A program made the position numbers and the translations under genes. A stretch of DNA of 10,789 bases. It comes from RGIG6353 sp045535585 (GTDB lineage: Bacteria; Bacillota; Clostridia; Oscillospirales; SIG627). How positions within the stretch are numbered: the first letter of the stretch is position 1; every line of letters starts with the position of its first letter. Below the pieces are notes generated by a model. That model saw only the letters and a program-made list of their open reading frames with translations. It did no database searches and was not told where the DNA came from. Shown piece after piece: positions 1 through 5,629 of this stretch. Location of the stretch: the NCBI GenBank assembly GCA_045535585.1, contig JAZSLY010000098.1, positions 1 through 10,789 of the forward strand, read 5' to 3'.

Positions 1-851
1 ACAGAGTAAGATTTGACTTCAAGCACTTTGCACCTATGACCACCGAGGAGATAGTTGCGGTTGAAGCGCTTGTGAATAAGTATATCCTCTCCTCCCACAA
101 GGTTGAGACGATAGAGACCGACCCCGAAACTGCAAAGAAGATGGGCGCTATGGCGCTCTTCGGCGAGAAGTACGGCAAGGTCGTAAGAATGGTAAAAATG
201 GGGGACGTTTCCACCGAGCTTTGTGCAGGAACGCACCTTTCCTCCACCGCAGAGGCAGGACTCTTTAAGGTTATTTCCGAGTCCTCGGTTGCGGCAGGCA
301 TCAGAAGAATTGAGGGCACAACGGGTCTCGGCGTTCTGGCGCTGATTGCAGAGAAGGACGCAGTTATAAACGAGAGTATGTCCCTTGTCCGTGCAGGAAA
401 CGCAGGACAGCTCACCTCAAAGATTTCCGCCCTCGTGTCCGACCTTCAAAGGACTACCCGTGAGCTTGACTCGCTTAACGCGGCTCTTGCATCAAAGGCA
501 GGAGAAGAGCTGGAGAGCTCTATCGTCAAGACCGACAAGTTCTCCCTTCTCTTCGGTGAGATAAAGGGCGCTGACGTTGCGGCTCTTCGCGGTGAAGGCG
601 ACAGACTCCGTGACAAGTACGCCGATATGGTGGGTGTGCTTTACTCGGTAAACGAAGGTAAGATAGTATTTGCGGCGTTCTGCGGAAAGGACGCGCTTGC
701 AAAGGGCGCACACGCAGGAAATATCCTCAAGACTATTTCACCCATCGTGGGCGGAGGCGGAGGCGGACGTCCCGACAGCGCATCGTCGGGCGGACGAGAT
801 GCATCAAAGCTTCCCGAAGCAAAGGAAGCCTTCCTCAATATGATGAAATAA
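1..851 (+). CDS. alaS: Alanine--tRNA ligase, C-terminal part (5' end outside window)
   Basis: Alanyl-tRNA synthetase charges tRNA-Ala in the cytoplasm and clears mischarged Ser/Gly. Only the last 282 codons are visible; the frame is open from base 3 (reading RVRFDFKHFAP) with no start, so the aminoacylation domain and the first half of the editing site lie upstream. The visible part begins in the editing (tRNA_SAD) domain, just after where its HxxxH motif should be. The second half of that zinc site is present as C-A-G-T-H (Cys at 222-224, His at 234-236). A helical linker follows, then the C-Ala/DHHA1 domain with its glycine run (codons 750-767) leading into RPD. The protein ends in a typical short tail at the TAA at 849-851. 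The ATG at base 36 is internal, not the true start. The next gene's AGGAG overlaps this stop codon. The family identification is secure. Confidence 0.97.
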   Translation, partial: RVRFDFKHFAPMTTEEIVAVEALVNKYILSSHKVETIETDPETAKKMGAMALFGEKYGKVVRMVKMGDVSTELCAGTHLSSTAEAGLFKVISESSVAAGIRRIEGTTGLGVLALIAEKDAVINESMSLVRAGNAGQLTSKISALVSDLQRTTRELDSLNAALASKAGEELESSIVKTDKFSLLFGEIKGADVAALRGEGDRLRDKYADMVGVLYSVNEGKIVFAAFCGKDALAKGAHAGNILKTISPIVGGGGGGRPDSASSGGRDASKLPEAKEAFLNMMK

Positions 852-861
852 GGAGATAATT

Positions 862-1200
862 ATGGATTGTCTGTTTTGTAAAATAATCAAGGGTGAAATA
901 CCCTCAACCAAGGTATACGAGGACGAGAGCGTTTACGCCTTCCGTGACATAAACCCTCAAGCTCCCACCCACATTCTCGTAATTCCAAAGCTCCACATTC
1001 CGTCGGTTGACGGAATTGACGGTAGCAATTCGGCGGTGGTTGCCCACATTTTCGAGGTGATACCCGCTATTGCCAAGAGCGAGGGGCTTACGGGGGGCTA
1101 CAGAGTAGTTTCCAACTGCGGTGACGACGCTTGCCAGAGCGTTCATCACCTCCATTTCCATATACTCGGCGGAAAACAACTCAAGGACGCTATGGCGTAA
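862..1200 (+). CDS. hinT: HIT-family nucleotide-binding hydrolase (HinT-like)
   Basis: A 112-residue histidine-triad protein, normal length for the HINT branch. Members hydrolyse purine nucleoside phosphoramidates and aminoacyl-adenylates; the true cellular substrate is uncertain. The N-terminus carries C-x-x-C (Cys3, Cys6), as in zinc-binding bacterial HINTs, followed by the family stretch KIIKGEIPS. The histidine triad H-L-H-F-H lies at residues 96-100, with His98 the expected nucleophile, followed by LGG. The residue before QSV, often glycine, is cysteine here (Cys91), a small oddity. The ATG at 862 follows AGGAG at 851-855. The stop codon TAA (1198-1200) shares its last A with the ATG of holA, so the two are probably translationally coupled. 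Lying directly behind alaS is suggestive because HINT proteins act on aminoacyl-AMP, but this functional link is inference. Confidence 0.95.
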   Translation: MDCLFCKIIKGEIPSTKVYEDESVYAFRDINPQAPTHILVIPKLHIPSVDGIDGSNSAVVAHIFEVIPAIAKSEGLTGGYRVVSNCGDDACQSVHHLHFHILGGKQLKDAMA

Positions 1201-2246
1201 TGGCGTACCCCGTAAAAAGAGACGAGGTCCGTGAGCTTCGGGACAAAATAGCCCTCAACCCAAAGGGAGCGTATCTCTTCTGGGGCGAGGAGGAGTATTT
1301 GAAGTTCCACTACCTCGGCGAGTTACGAGAGGTAGTGGAAAAAGAGGGAATGGCGGAATTCAACATCACCTCCCTTGATTTTCTGCGCTCCGACGATATA
1401 AAGAGCCTTGAGGACGCGGTGGACACCCTTCCCGTTATGGCGGAAACCAGACTTATCGAGGTCTGGGGAATGGACCTCGCGGGGCTGAAGAAGGACGAGG
1501 AAAAGCGCCTTCTTGACGCAATAAAAAGGTTAGACAGCGAAGCGATACTCGTTATCGTGGCAAGGAATTCGGAGCTTGACCTTTCCGCCAAAAAGGTGCG
1601 TGAAAGGAAGATAATAAAGGACCTTTCCGCTCTTGTGCGTGTGGTGGAATTCGGAAGGCAGAGTGAGGGAAAGCTCACCGCCTGGGTTGATAAAATATTC
1701 CACACAGGCGGTGTCAGGATAAGCGACAGAAACATCGGACGAATGATAGCGCTCTGCGATTTCAGTATGACGAAGCTGAAAAGCGAGTCGGACAAGCTTA
1801 TATCTTTTTGCAGGCAGAATTCTCTTGAAGAGGTGCCCGACGATATTGTTCCCCTTTTCGTAAAGCCCACCGCCGAGCGTGAGACCTACGAGTTCACCGA
1901 CGCCGTCTGCCGACACGACCTGAGAGGCGCTCTTGAAATTCTGGAAAATTTAAGAGGACAGAATATAGAGCCTATCGTTCTCGTGTCAATGCTTGCAAAG
2001 ACCTTTAACGCCCTTGCCTTTTTAAAGAGTGCGCCCACCACTCTCGACGAGAATGCGCGCGCCACGGGCACGGGGCTTTTCCCCTGGCAGATAAAGAAAT
2101 ATACCGCTTGTCTTTCGGAGTGGACGAAGAAGGAATTGACTTACGCCCTGCGTGAGACCTTCGCCACCGAGGGAGACCTGAAAAGCAAGTCGTCGCCACC
2201 CTACGTTTTGGTGGAGTCCCTTGTGACACGGGTGCTGAAGCGATGA
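1200..2246 (+). CDS. holA: DNA polymerase III subunit delta
   Basis: Delta is the clamp-loader subunit that opens the beta sliding clamp at the replication fork. The 348-residue product has the usual length and layout. Near the N-terminus the AYLFWGEEEYL segment matches the family's 'GEEExL' entry. A TLPVMAETRLIEV-type strand follows in the AAA+-like fold, then a middle region with a KLTAWVDKIF segment and KLKSESDKLISFC. The latter corresponds to the conserved Glu-Lys-Leu helix in which delta family members place the 'nElEKL' motif. No Walker A is seen, as expected because delta does not bind ATP. An in-frame start is possible upstream at 1131, but the ATG at 1200 is preferred: it overlaps the hinT stop as TAATG and gives the family's N-terminus. 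The 3' end overlaps the next gene by ATGA (2243-2246). Sequence divergence is typical of this poorly conserved family. Confidence 0.9.
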   Translation: MAYPVKRDEVRELRDKIALNPKGAYLFWGEEEYLKFHYLGELREVVEKEGMAEFNITSLDFLRSDDIKSLEDAVDTLPVMAETRLIEVWGMDLAGLKKDEEKRLLDAIKRLDSEAILVIVARNSELDLSAKKVRERKIIKDLSALVRVVEFGRQSEGKLTAWVDKIFHTGGVRISDRNIGRMIALCDFSMTKLKSESDKLISFCRQNSLEEVPDDIVPLFVKPTAERETYEFTDAVCRHDLRGALEILENLRGQNIEPIVLVSMLAKTFNALAFLKSAPTTLDENARATGTGLFPWQIKKYTACLSEWTKKELTYALRETFATEGDLKSKSSPPYVLVESLVTRVLKR

Positions 2247-2833
2247 CGGGTGAGAGAATTCCCGTGTCACAGCTTGTGGTCTGCGAGGGAAAGTACGATA
2301 AAATAAAGCTTGACTCGGTAATCGACGGGGATATCATCACGCTGGACGGCTTTGGGATATTCAATTCCCTTGAAAAGCGTGAGATAATCAAAAAGGCGTC
2401 CCGTATGCGTGGCGTCATCGTCATCACCGACAGCGACTCTGCGGGTATGGTCATCCGCAACCACATAAACAACATCACGGGGAACGAGGGCGTTTCCCAC
2501 CTGTATATTCCAACCGTCAAGGGACGTGAGCACCGTAAGGAAAAGGCGTCTGCCGAGGGGCTTCTTGGCGTTGAGGGAATGGACGCAGAGGTTCTGCGCT
2601 CCCTTTTCGAAGCCCACAGATCACGCTCGGGCAGACGGGAAAATCCCTTTACCCGCGCCCTTCTTTTCGAGGACGGGCTGATGGGACGGGACAACTCCGC
2701 CCGCCTTCGTGCCTCTCTTTGCCGAAGGCTATCACTACCCGAAAAAATGAGCGTTGGCGCACTTCTGTCGGCGCTTCCCATCGTGACGGATATGGAAGAA
2801 TATAAAAAGATTTGCGAGGAATTGAAATGCTGA
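2243..2833 (+). CDS. RNase M5-like toprim-domain protein (DUF4093-type C-terminus)
   Basis: A 196-residue protein with an N-terminal toprim fold: Glu in LVVCEGKYD (about residues 11-19) and the Asp-x-Asp of ITDSDSAG (about 61-68) are the metal-binding residues of toprim nucleases and primases. After the toprim core come the segment LLGVEGMDAE and a helical C-terminus (LLFEDGLMGRDNSARLRASL). These line up in order with the C-terminal domain of RNase M5 (RnmV), the enzyme that matures 5S rRNA in low-GC Gram-positives. Differences from Bacillus RnmV include VEGM in place of its VEHAS-type motif, and there is no ksgA next door. A true 5S-processing role is therefore plausible but not certain; it could be a related toprim nuclease. 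The start overlaps holA by four bases without a strong ribosome binding site, suggesting coupling, and the 3' end overlaps yicC by seven bases. Confidence 0.75.
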   Translation: MTGERIPVSQLVVCEGKYDKIKLDSVIDGDIITLDGFGIFNSLEKREIIKKASRMRGVIVITDSDSAGMVIRNHINNITGNEGVSHLYIPTVKGREHRKEKASAEGLLGVEGMDAEVLRSLFEAHRSRSGRRENPFTRALLFEDGLMGRDNSARLRASLCRRLSLPEKMSVGALLSALPIVTDMEEYKKICEELKC

Positions 2834-3705
2834 AAAGTATGACAGGCTACGGCAGAGCCACCCTTCTTGCCGAGGGTATGGAGCTGACCTTTGAAATGAA
2901 AAGCGTGAACAACCGATATCTCGACGTGTCGGTAAGATGCCCGAGAGCCTTCGGCTATCTTGAAGAAAAGATTAAAAAGGAGATAGCGTCCTATACCACC
3001 AGAGGCAAGGTGGACGTGTATCTCAACATCAATATTTTAGAGGACAATCTCACCGAGGTCACCGTAAACTATCCTCTCTTTGAAAGCTATCTCAAGGCAT
3101 TCCGTGAGGTGCAGGAAAGGTACTCTCTGCGTGACGATATTGCCGTTTCCGCTATTACCAAGCTTCCCGACGTGGTTGGCACGAGAAGCGAGGAGCGTGA
3201 CGAAGAAAAGATGAGCGAACTGCTCGCCAATGTAATGCGTGAGGCGCTATGCGCCTACAACAAAATGCGTGCCGTGGAGGGTGAGAAGCTCTACGAGGAT
3301 TTAAGTGCAAAGCTTGACAGAATAGAGGAGATAAGAGGGGAGATAGCCCGTCTTTCACCCGAAAGCGTCAAGGCTTATGAGGAAAGGCTGAAATTGAGGG
3401 TAGAGGAGCTTCTCGGCAACACTACCATTGACGAGAGCAGAATACTGACTGAGGTTGCAATATTTGCGGACAAGGTGGCGGTGGACGAGGAGATAACGAG
3501 GCTTGGCAGTCACGTTTCCCAGTTCAGAAGCATTATGAAGGGCGACGCCCCTGCAGGCAGAAAGCTTGATTTTCTTACTCAGGAATTGAACAGAGAAGTG
3601 AACACTATCGGCTCAAAGTGCTCGGAAATCGAAATCACACGCCTTGTAGTTGAGGCGAAGAGCGAGATAGAGAAGATAAGAGAGCAAATTCAGAATATAG
3701 AGTAG
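2827..3705 (+). CDS. yicC: YicC/YloC family endoribonuclease
   Basis: A 292-residue member of the YicC/YloC family, which has been characterised as an endoribonuclease acting in RNA turnover. The start MLKSMTGYGRA is the family hallmark. The C-terminal DUF1732-like region is also recognisable: RILTEVAIFADKVAVDEE, a following RLGSH, then GRKLDFLTQELNREVNTIGSK and an ending in IEKIREQIQNIE. Acidic and arginine-rich helices in the middle look like a coiled coil. A TTG at 2812 would extend the frame by five residues, but the ATG at 2827 gives the conserved N-terminus and sits six bases after GAGGA (2816-2820). It overlaps the upstream gene's stop. The order yicC-remA-gmk-rpoZ is the one known from Bacillus and Clostridia. 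Family assignment is firm; the RNA targets in this organism are unknown. Confidence 0.93.
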   Translation: MLKSMTGYGRATLLAEGMELTFEMKSVNNRYLDVSVRCPRAFGYLEEKIKKEIASYTTRGKVDVYLNINILEDNLTEVTVNYPLFESYLKAFREVQERYSLRDDIAVSAITKLPDVVGTRSEERDEEKMSELLANVMREALCAYNKMRAVEGEKLYEDLSAKLDRIEEIRGEIARLSPESVKAYEERLKLRVEELLGNTTIDESRILTEVAIFADKVAVDEEITRLGSHVSQFRSIMKGDAPAGRKLDFLTQELNREVNTIGSKCSEIEITRLVVEAKSEIEKIREQIQNIE

Positions 3706-3713
3706 GTGAGAAT

Positions 3714-3977
3714 ATGAGAATGTTATCACTGGGCGGAGGAAATATGGTGTCCGCCGAGAGAATTGTCTGCATAGTGTCACCCGACACGGCTCCCGTCAAG
3801 CGTCTCGTTCAGGACGCCAAGGACGAGGGCAGGGCAATCGACGTAACGGGCGGAAAGAAAACCCTGTCGGTAATTCTCACCGACTCCGACCACGTAATTC
3901 TGTCGAAGATACGCCCCGTGCGCTTGCGTGAGGCGCTGAATTCAAACGACGATAAATTGATAGACGAGGAAGAATGA
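3714..3977 (+). CDS. remA: RemA family DNA-binding regulator (DUF370)
   Basis: An 87-residue protein of the RemA/YlzA family. In Bacillus subtilis RemA is a DNA-binding oligomer that activates biofilm matrix and osmoprotection operons; the targets here are unknown. Family features are a glycine-rich start (SLGGGNMVSAERI), the VSPDTAPVKRLVQDAKDEG segment, a GGKKT turn and the strongly conserved DSDHVILS. The length is close to the Bacillus protein. The ATG at 3714 lies after AGGTGAG (3704-3710); an in-frame ATG at 3720 would remove two residues and cannot be excluded. The gene sits eight bases after yicC and one base before gmk, its conserved place in Firmicutes. The acidic tail (DDKLIDEEE) is lineage-variable. 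Confidence 0.92.
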   Translation: MRMLSLGGGNMVSAERIVCIVSPDTAPVKRLVQDAKDEGRAIDVTGGKKTLSVILTDSDHVILSKIRPVRLREALNSNDDKLIDEEE

Positions 3978-3978
3978 T

Positions 3979-4620
3979 ATGGACAACAAAAGAGGAAAGG
4001 TACTGATAGTATCGGGCTCTGCAGGCAGTGGTAAATCCACGGCGCTCACCCCCTTCAAGACGGGAGAATTTGAGGACTTTGTGTTCTCTGTGTCTGCAAC
4101 CACCCGTGCTCCCAGAGCGGGAGAAGTGGACGGACGGGACTATTACTTCGTAACGAAGGAGCAGTTTGAAAAAATGCTTGAAGAGGGCGAGCTTATAGAG
4201 CACACCTTCTTTAACGGAAATTACTACGGAACGCCAAAAGCGCCCTTGGAAAAGCAGATTGCAGAGGGCAAGGTGGTCATTCTTGAAATCGAGGTTGACG
4301 GCGCGGAGCAGATAATGTCGCTTTTCGACAAGCGTGACCTTCTCACCGTGTTCCTCTCACCCCCAAGCTATAAGAAGCTGGAGGAAAGGTTGAGAGGCCG
4401 TGGCACCAACACCGAAGAGGACGTGAGGGAGAGGCTTGAAAGAGCCAAGGAAGAGGTGGACTTTTCCAGACTCTATTCCCACATTCTCATTAACTACGAC
4501 AACCGTGTCGGCGACGTCACCGATGCTATAATAAAGATAGTCAACGGCGAATCCATTGCCGACAGTGACATATATTGCGACAGCGCAGACGAGCTTATTA
4601 AACAATTTTACGAAGAATAA
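3979..4620 (+). CDS. gmk: Guanylate kinase
   Basis: Guanylate kinase phosphorylates GMP to GDP with ATP, the step after purine synthesis that leads to GTP, dGTP and (p)ppGpp. The 213-residue product has the P-loop GSAGSGKS at residues 13-20. Next come the GMP-binding segment SVSATTRAPRAGEVDGRDYYFV and a later NYYGT that contributes to base binding. Then come VVILEIEVDGAEQI and the lid-type region RLRGRGTNTEEDVRERLERA. The P-loop reads SGSAGSGK where SGPSGxGK is usual, but all essential Gly/Lys/Ser residues are kept. The C-terminus is slightly extended. The start lies one base after the remA stop, with GAGGAA (3966-3971) as ribosome binding site inside remA, so the two are co-expressed. Confidence 0.96.
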   Translation: MDNKRGKVLIVSGSAGSGKSTALTPFKTGEFEDFVFSVSATTRAPRAGEVDGRDYYFVTKEQFEKMLEEGELIEHTFFNGNYYGTPKAPLEKQIAEGKVVILEIEVDGAEQIMSLFDKRDLLTVFLSPPSYKKLEERLRGRGTNTEEDVRERLERAKEEVDFSRLYSHILINYDNRVGDVTDAIIKIVNGESIADSDIYCDSADELIKQFYEE

Positions 4621-4643
4621 AAGTGAAAAGGAGATAAATTATT

Positions 4644-4889
4644 ATGATGAACGAACCTTCAATCGAAAAGCTTACGGATAACGGACTCAATCGCTATCAG
4701 GTATGTATTGCGGCGGCAAAGATTGCACGCGAGATAGTTGACGACTACAACAAGGAGGCCTCCAAGGCTATGGCAAATGCCGAGAACGGACTTAACGCAA
4801 AGAAGCCCGTTCACGACGACAAGCCTGTCAAGACAGCCGTTGAAGCCATGGACAAGGGCTTTTATAAGGTAGTGTCGGGCAACGAATAA
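4644..4889 (+). CDS. rpoZ: DNA-directed RNA polymerase omega subunit
   Basis: Omega is a small subunit that clamps the beta-prime subunit and helps RNA polymerase assembly. The 81-residue product shows the family pattern: PSIEKL near the start, NRYQVCIAAAKIAREI as the core helix, and a KPVKTAVEAMDKGFYKVV ending that resembles the usual 'KPV..A..E...GKY' tail. An asparagine/alanine-rich linker joins the two. The start follows GGAG (4630-4633); two adjacent ATGs (4644, 4647) are available. It is 23 bases after gmk and is the last gene of the housekeeping block. I see no convincing intrinsic terminator right after its stop at 4889, so read-through into the purE leader is possible. Confidence 0.92.
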   Translation: MMNEPSIEKLTDNGLNRYQVCIAAAKIAREIVDDYNKEASKAMANAENGLNAKKPVHDDKPVKTAVEAMDKGFYKVVSGNE

Positions 4890-4891
4890 TT

Positions 4892-4937
4892 TTTTTGTCA
4901 AACCCTTTTCAAAACAAAGGAAAATTATTGACAAAAA
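4892..4937 (+). repeat. 10-bp inverted repeat overlapping the purE -35 box
   Basis: The arms TTTTTGTCAA (4892-4901) and TTGACAAAAA (4928-4937) are perfect reverse complements, with 26 bases between them that contain a smaller CCTTT/AAAGG inverted repeat (4904-4908 and 4916-4920). The second arm includes the whole -35 box. There is no T-run after the second arm, so it is not a standard terminator for rpoZ. It could be an operator or chance in an AT-rich gap. Confidence 0.45.
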
Positions 4938-4956
4938 TGATGCCGTATGGTAAAAT
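4928..4956 (+). promoter_or_regulatory. Sigma-A (sigma-70) promoter of the purine operon
   Basis: A consensus -35 box TTGACA (4928-4933) is followed by a 17-base spacer and a -10 box TAAAAT (4951-4956). A TG two bases upstream of the -10 (4948-4949) makes it an extended -10. Transcription should start near 4963-4964, which leaves about eight bases before the first stem of the riboswitch and a leader of about 135 bases before purE. This is the only strong promoter I recognise in the window. The nearness to consensus predicts high basal activity, with control then exerted in the leader. Confidence 0.88.
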
Positions 4957-4970
4957 ATATTTGGATTTTT

Positions 4971-5042
4971 CCGTTCTGTTACTGACGGTTTTTGCGAAAT
5001 GACGCAGGGGAGCAGGACGGCATATGGCCGACCGTCTGGGCA
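4971..5042 (+). promoter_or_regulatory. ZTP/ZMP riboswitch (pfl motif) aptamer
   Basis: The leader matches the two-part pfl/ZTP aptamer. P1 pairs CCGTTCT (4971-4977) with AGGACGG (5014-5020), seven pairs including one G-U. Inside it lie the CTGACGG internal-loop segment, a small hairpin P2 (TGCG 4993-4996 with CGCA 5003-5006) and the conserved GGGGAGC (5007-5013). After a short linker, the 3' domain reads GGCCGACCGTCTGGGCA, the family's most conserved stretch, where the usual form is CCGCCTGGGCA. GACGG (4984-4988) can pair fully with CCGTC (5032-5036), forming the expected pseudoknot. These RNAs sense ZMP/ZTP (AICAR and its triphosphate), signals of low 10-formyl-tetrahydrofolate, and turn on purine and folate genes. 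Its site before purE and a downstream AICAR transformylase fits exactly. Recognition is from memory of the consensus, not a covariance-model search. Confidence 0.9.
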
Positions 5043-5079
5043 GTCCCCTTTTTTCAAGGGACTGCCCTGCTTATTTTTT
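5038..5079 (+). terminator. Riboswitch-controlled intrinsic terminator upstream of purE
   Basis: GGGCAGTCCC (5038-5047) and GGGACTGCCC (5058-5067) form a perfect 10-bp stem around a 10-base loop, followed by a U-rich tract that ends in six T (5074-5079). The first five bases of the stem are also the conserved GGGCA that ends the aptamer, so aptamer and terminator cannot form together. This predicts termination without ligand and read-through with ZMP/ZTP. Confidence 0.92.
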
Positions 5080-5085
5080 GGAAAC

Positions 5086-5091
5086 GAGGAG
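5086..5091 (+). promoter_or_regulatory. Ribosome binding site of purE
   Basis: GAGGAG lies six bases before the ATG at 5098 and outside the terminator hairpin. This decides the purE start and argues that the switch works on transcription rather than by hiding the ribosome binding site. Confidence 0.85.
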
Positions 5092-5097
5092 AAAATT

Positions 5098-5598
5098 ATG
5101 AAAAAAGTAGCGATTATCATAGGCAGTGACAGCGATATGCCCATTGCCGAGAAGGCGTATAACACCCTGAAGGAGTATGGGGTAGAGGCTACCGTAAATA
5201 TTTTTTCGGCGCACAGAACACCCGTGGAAGCGCGCGACTTTGCCCTTACCGCCCGTGAGAACGGATACGGCGTAATCATTGCGGCGGCAGGTATGGCGGC
5301 TCATCTTGCAGGGGCTATTGCGGCAAACACCACCCTCCCCGTTATAGGTATCCCCGTAAAATCGGGCGACCTCGGCGGTATGGATGCCCTTCTTTCAACG
5401 GTTATGATGCCCTCGGGCATTCCCGTTGCAACCGTTGCTATCGGAGGAGGCGCCAACGCGGCAATCCTTGCGGTAGAGATGCTTGCTTTGTCGGATGCAT
5501 CTCTTGAAGCAAAGCTTTGTGAAAAGAGACTTGAGAACACGGCGACGGTTTTGAAAAAGAACGCCGACGCAGAAGCAAAGTTCAATATTCAAAAATAA
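5098..5598 (+). CDS. purE: 5-(carboxyamino)imidazole ribonucleotide mutase (PurE, class I type)
   Basis: PurE makes CAIR in de novo purine synthesis; class I enzymes rearrange N5-CAIR, which PurK supplies. The 166-residue product has the usual length and motifs: IIIGSDSDMP (residues 6-15), SAHRTP with the catalytic-type His39, and AAGMAAHLAG for substrate binding. This last motif is characteristic of class I rather than of the animal/Treponema-type AIR carboxylase. VIGIPVKSGDLGGMDALLS then follows. The frame stays open upstream to 4999, but that part is the riboswitch; the ATG at 5098 begins the canonical MKKVAIIIGSDSD and has a good ribosome binding site. It is the first gene of the purine operon. 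No purK lies between it and the window's end. Confidence 0.97.
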   Translation: MKKVAIIIGSDSDMPIAEKAYNTLKEYGVEATVNIFSAHRTPVEARDFALTARENGYGVIIAAAGMAAHLAGAIAANTTLPVIGIPVKSGDLGGMDALLSTVMMPSGIPVATVAIGGGANAAILAVEMLALSDASLEAKLCEKRLENTATVLKKNADAEAKFNIQK

Positions 5599-5629
5599 AA
5601 TAAATCAATATATAAAGGAGATTGAAAAT

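Noticed and set aside
1131..1199. 23-residue N-terminal extension of holA
   Set aside because: It lies wholly inside hinT in another frame. The ATG at 1200 forms a typical TAATG junction and starts the conserved delta sequence.
2005..2781. 258-codon minus-strand open frame opposite holA and the toprim gene
   Set aside because: It spans a gene junction, and its Arg/Ser/Pro-rich composition is typical of shadow frames. No domain is recognisable.
3720..3977. Shorter remA starting at the second ATG
   Set aside because: Possible, but the ATG at 3714 has acceptable spacing from AGGTGA, and the two-residue difference does not affect the family fit.
4892..4937. Inverted repeat as an intrinsic terminator for rpoZ
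   Set aside because: There is no T-run after the second arm and the stem is AT-rich; the T-run precedes the first arm instead.
4963..5080. Guanine/adenine (purine) riboswitch or T-box in the purE leader
   Set aside because: The purine aptamer's conserved loops and the T-box TGGNACCGCG-type sequence are absent, whereas the pfl/ZTP elements are present in order.
4999..5097. In-frame 33-codon extension upstream of purE, readable as a leader peptide or longer PurE
   Set aside because: It lies across the riboswitch and terminator, has no ribosome binding site, and its translation has no family similarity. The ATG at 5098 has GAGGAG and the canonical N-terminus.
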